Assembly (NCBI GenBank): GCA_011057845.1
Contig: DSDB01000535.1
Span: 1 to 7,932 of the forward strand
Reading direction: 5' to 3'
DNA from: Phycisphaerales bacterium
Lineage (GTDB): Bacteria > Planctomycetota > Phycisphaerae > Sedimentisphaerales > Anaerobacaceae
DNA: 7,932 bases
Shown here: piece after piece, positions 1 through 3,897 of the stretch
Layout of the letters: each line of letters opens with the position of its first letter
How positions within the stretch are numbered: position 1 is the first letter of the stretch
Notes under the pieces: model-generated
Database searches by the model: none
Told to the model about the DNA's origin: nothing
The model's input: only the letters and a program-made list of their open reading frames with translations
Translations under genes and position numbers: made by a program

Positions 1-1
1 A

Positions 2-325
2 GCGGTGGCCCGGTCCGGGATCGACAATCTCAATGGTGTCCTGGGCAGGGCCGAGCCGCTGGTGGCCCTGTCCGTGAAAGCCGAGTCTCTTCTTAGACCG
101 CTGGAGGCCTTCTTACTGGAGCGGTTCTACCACCACGAGCAGGTCGTCGCCGCGGCGCAACGGGCGAGAGAGGGGCTGACAGAACTGTTCCGGCGGTTTT
201 GCGCCGATCCGGGTCTGATGCCGGGCTACTACCGGCGGTTCATCGCGGAGCATGGTTTACAGCGAGTGGTCTGCGACTACATCGCGGGCATGACCGACCG
301 GTTTTGCCTGCGGCTTCTCGGATAA
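2..325 (+). CDS. dGTPase-like HD phosphohydrolase, C-terminal fragment (5' end outside window)
   Basis: The frame is already open at the left edge, so only the last 107 residues are present. The fragment carries C-terminal features of the dGTPase-like dNTP triphosphohydrolase family: a segment reading YHHEQV, then an R..L..LF..F..DP.LMP..Y pattern, and the closing motif RVVCDYIAGMTDRF shortly before the stop. Enzymes of this family hydrolyse dGTP (sometimes other dNTPs) to the deoxynucleoside and triphosphate, and help control nucleotide pools in the cytoplasm. The HD metal-binding residues lie upstream and cannot be checked. A GTG at position 5 lies in frame but is internal, because the homology continues to the edge. 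The gene converges on the HNH gene with an 18-base gap and no obvious terminator. The family call is fairly sure. Substrate preference cannot be judged from this part. Confidence 0.78.
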   Translation, partial: AVARSGIDNLNGVLGRAEPLVALSVKAESLLRPLEAFLLERFYHHEQVVAAAQRAREGLTELFRRFCADPGLMPGYYRRFIAEHGLQRVVCDYIAGMTDRFCLRLLG

Positions 326-343
326 GTGTGATCCCGGCTACGG

Positions 344-979
344 CTACTTGAGTTCGACGGACCAGTAGGCGTGCTCGATGAACTGTTTCCAGCTACGGTA
401 GCGTTCACTGCCCAAGTGGACGTGGATGAGGGGATTGTGCCGTGGTTTGCGGGCCTGGCGGATGAGGTGCATGCCAGCCTCATCGGGCGTGCGTCCGCCC
501 TTCTTGACGTTGCAATGGGCACATGCACAGACGATGTTCTCCCAGGTGGCCTGGCCGCCGAGGCTGCGCGGAACAACGTGGTCGAGCGACAGTTCGCTCA
601 TGGGGAAGCGTTTGCCGCAGTACTGGCATCGGTTCTTGTCGCGGGCGAAGAGGTTGCGGCGGTTGAACTTGACGTCGCCCCTGGGCAGGCGGTCATAGAA
701 AAGCAGGCGGATGATTCGCGGGACGGCGATGTAAAAATTGACCGTTGAGACCCAGTCGTGGCCGTCCGGTTCAAACCGGTGCTTGAACTGGCTGGCCTCA
801 CACCAACTCGTGAAACTGTAGTTGGCGTAGTTGCCCTGATCGGGGCAGACCACCTCGGCCAGATCGCGGCAGAGCAGGGAAAAGGCCCGCCGTGCCCCTA
901 CAATGCGGACGGCCATGTAGTGCTTGTTCAACACCAGCACGTTACAGTCCAGACCGGATTGCGCCAAGCCGCTTAACAT
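344..979 (-). CDS. HNH endonuclease family protein
   Basis: This is a 211-aa protein. The C-terminal half holds an HNH nuclease fold: CQYC at residues 118-121, the catalytic-type LDHVVPRSLGG at 132-142, W146-x-N148, and a second cysteine pair C153/C156 followed by N157, KKGG. The two cysteine pairs would bind a structural zinc, and H134 is the expected general base. The N-terminal part (VLVLNKHYMAV, RAFSLL) matches the usual front end of stand-alone bacterial HNH proteins, so the gene looks intact. The biological role of these chromosomal HNH proteins is not established; DNA cleavage is inferred from the fold. It lies 29 bases after the cold shock gene on the same strand and may share its transcript. 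Upstream of the ATG is AAGGATAGGAGG. The AGGAGG ends only 2 bases before the start, so either AAGGA (9-base spacing) is used or an in-frame TTG at codon 5 starts the protein. Confidence 0.85.
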   Translation of the reverse strand: MLSGLAQSGLDCNVLVLNKHYMAVRIVGARRAFSLLCRDLAEVVCPDQGNYANYSFTSWCEASQFKHRFEPDGHDWVSTVNFYIAVPRIIRLLFYDRLPRGDVKFNRRNLFARDKNRCQYCGKRFPMSELSLDHVVPRSLGGQATWENIVCACAHCNVKKGGRTPDEAGMHLIRQARKPRHNPLIHVHLGSERYRSWKQFIEHAYWSVELK

Positions 980-1008
980 GGCCTCCTATCCTTGATTCTA
1001 CCCTGCCT

Positions 1009-1221
1009 CTAGCTGTTTTTCTTCACGGGGACCACCTTTTCGGCCCGGGGTCCCTTTTCACCCTCAACGATATCGAACATTACGGCATCACCCTCGGCCA
1101 GCGTTCGGAAGCCGCCTGACTCGATATTGGCGTAATGGACGAATACATCGCGTCCGTCGGACGTTGCGATGAAGCCATAACCCTTGCGTGGATTAAACCA
1201 CTTGACTGTGCCCTCTGACAT
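1009..1221 (-). CDS. Cold shock protein, CspA family
   Basis: This 70-aa protein is a single cold shock domain, the normal length for the family. It begins MSEGTVKWFN, has the RNP1 motif KGYGFI at residues 13-18 and the RNP2 motif DVFVHY at 25-30, and keeps the aromatic nucleic-acid-binding face (W8, F9, Y15, F17, F27, H29, F38). Family members are cytoplasmic and bind single-stranded RNA or DNA; they act as RNA chaperones, and only some are cold-induced. The start is well supported: AAGGAG lies at 1228-1233 on the minus strand, six bases ahead of the ATG. It sits 127 bases downstream of the HU gene and 29 bases upstream of the HNH gene. The leader contains a GC-rich hairpin (1282-1304) that could affect expression. 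Which paralogue this is cannot be told from sequence alone. Confidence 0.95.
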   Translation of the reverse strand: MSEGTVKWFNPRKGYGFIATSDGRDVFVHYANIESGGFRTLAEGDAVMFDIVEGEKGPRAEKVVPVKKNS

Positions 1222-1227
1222 TCAGGA

Positions 1228-1233
1228 CTCCTT
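1228..1233 (-). promoter_or_regulatory. Strong ribosome-binding site of the cold shock gene
   Basis: Read on the minus strand this is AAGGAG, preceded by a run of As, with six bases to the ATG at 1221. It is the best-placed Shine-Dalgarno sequence in the window and fixes the csp start. Confidence 0.75.
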
Positions 1234-1281
1234 TTTTGCCGTGTTCGGTGCGTCCAGGAATGAATCTATCCCCTCGCCTGT

Positions 1282-1304
1282 GCCGCCAACCGAACCCCGG
1301 CGGC
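1282..1304 (-). other. GC-rich inverted repeat in the HU-csp intergenic region
   Basis: GCCGCC (1282-1287) pairs with GGCGGC (1299-1304) around an 11-base loop. In a minus-strand transcript it would form a hairpin about 60 bases upstream of the csp start. No U-run follows it, so it is not a classic intrinsic terminator. It could be a structured csp leader or a chance GC-rich repeat. Confidence 0.35.
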
Positions 1305-1348
1305 TGCGCCCCGGCAACAACACTATTATGTACTGCATTGACCGTTGA

Positions 1349-1660
1349 CTATTCCACCACCTTTGTCGTGCGGAGAGGGGCGCTGAGTCTGGCTCGCATG
1401 GTGCGGCCCATCTTGAACTTGACCGTGCGTTTGGCCGGCACGTCAACGCGTTCGAGGGTCTTGGGGTTCTGGGCCTGACGCGAGGCCCTCGTGCGCGTCT
1501 CAAAAACGCCGAAATCGCGGAACTCCAGGCGGTTGTCGCGTCCGAGTTCGTCGACGATCTCATCCAGGAAGGCCTGGACGATATGCTTGACAAGCACCCG
1601 CTTGGCCTGGGTTTGCTCCGAGATTCGGTCGATAAGTTCTTTCTTGGTGACTGTCGCCAT
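1349..1660 (-). CDS. HU/IHF-family DNA-binding protein
   Basis: This 103-aa protein starts MATVTKKELI, the typical front end of HU/IHF proteins, with the helical dimerisation region at about residues 3-42. The signature FRDFGVFETRTR follows at 48-58. The DNA-bending beta-arm contains R61, Q64, N65 and P66 (the usual RNPxT tip, with the intercalating proline kept), and the protein closes with VPAKRTVKFKMGRTMRARL. These proteins form dimers that bend and compact chromosomal DNA. It is about 10 residues longer than classical 90-aa HU, with a short tail after the last helix (SAPLRTTKVVE). I chose the ATG at 1660 because family homology begins there and GAGAGG (1667-1672, minus strand) lies six bases upstream. 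The frame stays open to 1813, but that extension has no HU-like sequence. HU versus IHF-like cannot be settled. It is the first gene of the minus-strand run. Confidence 0.93.
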   Translation of the reverse strand: MATVTKKELIDRISEQTQAKRVLVKHIVQAFLDEIVDELGRDNRLEFRDFGVFETRTRASRQAQNPKTLERVDVPAKRTVKFKMGRTMRARLSAPLRTTKVVE

Positions 1661-1889
1661 AACCTGCCTCTCTTTAGGAACACCTGTCCGCCGATATGAT
1701 AATAACTGTAGGGGCAAACCACCCTTGTGCCGGGCCCGCTCCGCGGGGTGCATCCTCATGCATCCCACCAACATCGTTCCAAGACCCACCCTTTGAACCG
1801 TCCATTTTCGCAACTACCTGATGAGGCCCTGCTGCCGATTCGACCATCCACAACCACTGTCCGTCGGTCGAACCTGATTGCCGCAAACC

Positions 1890-1918
1890 ACTATACTATA
1901 ACGACTTCTATACGGCAA
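1890..1918 (-). promoter_or_regulatory. Candidate sigma70-like promoter for HU
   Basis: On the minus strand, TTGCCG (1918-1913) is followed after 17 bases by TATAGT (1895-1890). That gives four of six matches at -35 and five of six at -10. Transcription would start near 1883, giving a leader of about 220 bases before HU. No better spaced pair was seen closer to the gene. The long leader lowers my confidence. Confidence 0.4.
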
Positions 1919-2026
1919 GCGGTTTTTTTCGCCAAATTTTTTCTTATGGGCGGACATACACAGACCGTGTCCATGCCGCGAGGGGCCGGACGCGAGGACA
2001 AAATGGCCGCACGGCGATCCCCAACC

Positions 2027-2055
2027 TTGACCGGGGCTGAAGCGGCAACCATAAT
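2027..2055 (+). promoter_or_regulatory. Candidate sigma70-like promoter for lepB
   Basis: TTGACC (2027-2032) is followed by a 17-base spacer and CATAAT (2050-2055). Both boxes match the consensus at five of six positions with ideal spacing. Transcription would begin near 2062, about 90 bases before the lepB ATG. This is a motif match only. Confidence 0.55.
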
Positions 2056-2151
2056 ACAGGTTTTCGTATCGGTTCCGGCGGGGTCTGTTGCCCCAGGATA
2101 GGTTGTTCCCGCCCGGCCGAGGAAGACACCAAGTGTGTACGAGTCCGCCGC

Positions 2152-3687
2152 ATGAACGAAACCAACGACAACAGTCAGAACAGCGATGCCCGCAAGGACC
2201 GCGCCGCGGAAATCGCCAATACCTTCGAGTGGCTGATCACAGCCTTCATCCTGGCGTTCGTCTTTCGGGCGTTCGTCATGGAGGCGTTCCGCATCCCGAC
2301 GGGCAGCATGGCCGATACGCTCAAGGGCGCCCACTTTCGCCTTCGTTGCCCCCAGTGCGGCTATCCGTATGACTACGGATTTGTGCCGGGCAGCTACGGC
2401 TATTCGGAAGACTACATCCCGGTCAACGCAAATCTGCGGCGATTCCCCTCGCGTTGTCCCAGTTGCGGGTTCTATCAAGCCACCGGCGGCACGATGCCCG
2501 TGTCCAACGGAGACCGGATTCTGGTGCTCAAGTGCATCTACCAGTTCATGGAGCCCAGGCGATGGGACGTCATCGTTTTCAAGAATCCGCTGGACCCTCG
2601 CATCAACTATATCAAGCGGCTGGTGGCGTTGCCCGACGAGACCATCGAGATCATTGACGGTGATGTGTACATCAACAACGAGATACAGCGAAAGCCGCCC
2701 AAGGTTCAGGAAGAACTGTGGATGGTGGTCTACGACAACGACTATCAGCCGGCCCGGCCGCTGGAAGGCTCCTTCAACGGGCATACATGGAAGCAACCAT
2801 TTGCCAATGCCGACGGTGGGCTGTGGCTGGATGACCCGAACCACCCCATCCTCTTCCACCTGGATGCGCCGGTCGATAGGCTGAACCGATTGGTTTATGA
2901 TGCATCCGTGGGCAACGACTTTACGGCGGCGTATGCGTACAACAGTGTGCGCGATTACACGGCGAGGCCGTATTGCAGCGATCTGATGGTTCGATACGAC
3001 GTGCTGCCCAGGGCCGCCGAGGGGGTCGTCGGGGCGGCGCTGACGAAGTATGGCATCGAGTATCGTGCGATGGTGGATTTCTCCGGGCGGATGCGTCTGG
3101 TCCGCTTGGACAACGACGGCGAGACGTTGCTGGCCGAGAAGTCGATTCGTGCCGTGCGGTGCGACGGCCGGCCTCTGAGGTTCCGCTTCGCCAACGTGGA
3201 TCACCGGCTGGTGATGGAATTCGCCGGTGATGAATTGGCGTTTGACATGGGTCTTTCGGCGGATGCGGCCGGACCGCGTAGACCGAGCATTCGCCCGCGG
3301 GCGGAAATACTGGGGGCCGGGCGGCTGACACTGCTGCATGTGGCTATCTTTCGGGATATTCACTATACGGGCAGCAAGTATGGCAGCGGTCCGGACGGGG
3401 GCCGGGCGATTGAGGGCGAGCCTTTCACGCTGGAAGCCGATCAGTTTTTCGTCCTCGGCGACAACAGTCCCAACAGCGAGGATGCCCGGTGGTGGTCCGA
3501 GCCCGGCCTGGCCAATCGCGGCCAGACGTATCGCATGGGGGTCGTGCCGCGGGATTATCTGGTTGGCAAGGCACTGTTCGTGTACTGGCCGGGCGGATTC
3601 AAGCCATTCCCGAGCGCAAGGTTTGCCGCTGTGCCGAACGTCGGCCAGATGCGATTTATCTACGGCGGGTCGCGCAACGCGGACTGA
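2152..3687 (+). CDS. lepB: Signal peptidase I with large insertions
   Basis: This 511-aa membrane serine protease (family S26) would remove signal peptides from exported proteins on the outer face of the cytoplasmic membrane. One membrane segment spans about residues 23-43, followed by box B RIPTGSMADTL with catalytic Ser52. Box C is GDRILVLK (120-127). Box D is NYIKRLVALPDE with the general-base Lys155. Box E is VLGDNSPNSEDAR, with D437, S442, D444 and R446; A445 replaces the usual Ser. All catalytic parts are present, so it should be active. Two things are unusual. Between boxes B and C are two CPxCG knuckles (C66/C69 and C102/C105) resembling a zinc ribbon. Between boxes D and E are roughly 230 extra residues (about 185-425) with alternating hydrophobic strands suggestive of a beta-sandwich. 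Typical enzymes have about 180-325 residues. No clear Shine-Dalgarno precedes the ATG; the start rests on the N-terminal layout. Confidence 0.93.
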   Translation: MNETNDNSQNSDARKDRAAEIANTFEWLITAFILAFVFRAFVMEAFRIPTGSMADTLKGAHFRLRCPQCGYPYDYGFVPGSYGYSEDYIPVNANLRRFPSRCPSCGFYQATGGTMPVSNGDRILVLKCIYQFMEPRRWDVIVFKNPLDPRINYIKRLVALPDETIEIIDGDVYINNEIQRKPPKVQEELWMVVYDNDYQPARPLEGSFNGHTWKQPFANADGGLWLDDPNHPILFHLDAPVDRLNRLVYDASVGNDFTAAYAYNSVRDYTARPYCSDLMVRYDVLPRAAEGVVGAALTKYGIEYRAMVDFSGRMRLVRLDNDGETLLAEKSIRAVRCDGRPLRFRFANVDHRLVMEFAGDELAFDMGLSADAAGPRRPSIRPRAEILGAGRLTLLHVAIFRDIHYTGSKYGSGPDGGRAIEGEPFTLEADQFFVLGDNSPNSEDARWWSEPGLANRGQTYRMGVVPRDYLVGKALFVYWPGGFKPFPSARFAAVPNVGQMRFIYGGSRNAD

Positions 3688-3769
3688 GCGGCCGACGGCG
3701 CTGCAGCCGGCTCCACAGGACCCGTATTCGGGGTCGGGGTATGCGTTCTTGAGTTGCGGGAGGGCCTTG

Positions 3770-3799
3770 GAACCCCATTTTCGTCGGTTTTCGGGGTTC
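3770..3799 (+). other. Inverted repeat between lepB and gyrA (hairpin, possible terminator or regulatory site)
   Basis: GAACCCC (3770-3776) and GGGGTTC (3793-3799) form a perfect 7-base stem with a 16-base loop, followed by ATTTTG. It lies 83 bases after the lepB stop and just ahead of the gyrA promoter. The short T-run and wide loop make it a poor classic terminator, but its position would suit ending lepB transcription. Confidence 0.4.
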
Positions 3800-3817
3800 A
3801 TTTTGTGCGTTGGAACC

Positions 3818-3846
3818 TTGACTTTGAACCGGGGGGCGATTATCCT
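3818..3846 (+). promoter_or_regulatory. Candidate sigma70-like promoter for gyrA
   Basis: TTGACT (3818-3823), then exactly 17 bases, then TATCCT (3841-3846). This matches five of six at -35 and four of six at -10. A start near 3853 gives a leader of about 45 bases. It also argues that gyrA translation starts at 3898, since longer in-frame starts lie upstream of the promoter. The -35 box is flanked by TTGGAACC (3810-3817) and TTGAACC (3824-3830). Confidence 0.6.
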
Positions 3847-3888
3847 TACTTGTTTGGACTGCGATTCCCTTCTGTGGCTAAGGATGGC

Positions 3889-3893
3889 AGGAG
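3889..3893 (+). promoter_or_regulatory. gyrA ribosome-binding site
   Basis: AGGAG lies four bases before the ATG at 3898. The spacing is a little short. It supports this start over the open upstream extension that reaches 3754. Confidence 0.6.
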
Positions 3894-3897
3894 ATTT

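Larger units (their letters stand above)
1661..2151. other. Divergent intergenic region between HU (-) and lepB (+)
   Basis: About 490 bases lie between the two divergent starts, and I see no convincing gene. Open frames here (for example 1727-2101 on the plus strand) show no recognisable protein and no ribosome-binding site. The stretch includes a T-rich segment (about 1921-1943), an inverted repeat TTGCCG (1878-1883) / CGGCAA (1913-1918), and a direct repeat TGCATCC at 1749-1755 and 1759-1765. It also has a small stem CCCGC/GCGGG (1735-1747) and the candidate promoters listed separately. The HU leader would be long, about 220 bases, if the minus-strand promoter listed is the real one. Confidence 0.6.

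Noticed and set aside
326..343. Bidirectional terminator between the converging dGTPase and HNH genes
   Set aside because: The gap is 18 bases and holds a direct repeat (CGGCTA) rather than a stem-loop with a T-run.
371..748. Plus-strand frame of 125 codons opposite the HNH gene
   Set aside because: It covers the HNH catalytic motifs in antisense and has no recognisable protein features.
1222..1722. Minus-strand frame of 166 codons overlapping HU
   Set aside because: It is in a different frame over the HU gene, and the translation is Ser/Arg-rich with no recognisable domain.
1661..1813. Longer HU start giving 154 residues
   Set aside because: HU homology begins exactly at the ATG at 1660, which has its own ribosome-binding site.
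1921..1943. T-rich stretch as an intrinsic terminator
   Set aside because: The arms ahead of it (TTGCCG/CGGCAA) are only six bases with a 29-base loop, and no plus-strand gene ends nearby.
3688..3720. GC-rich partial repeats after the lepB stop (CGGC...GCCG) as a terminator
   Set aside because: The stem is only about four bases and no T-run follows.
3754..3897. Longer gyrA start, 48 codons upstream of 3898
   Set aside because: The extra residues have no GyrA similarity, the extension covers the likely promoter (3818-3846), and an AGGAG site sits just before the ATG at 3898.
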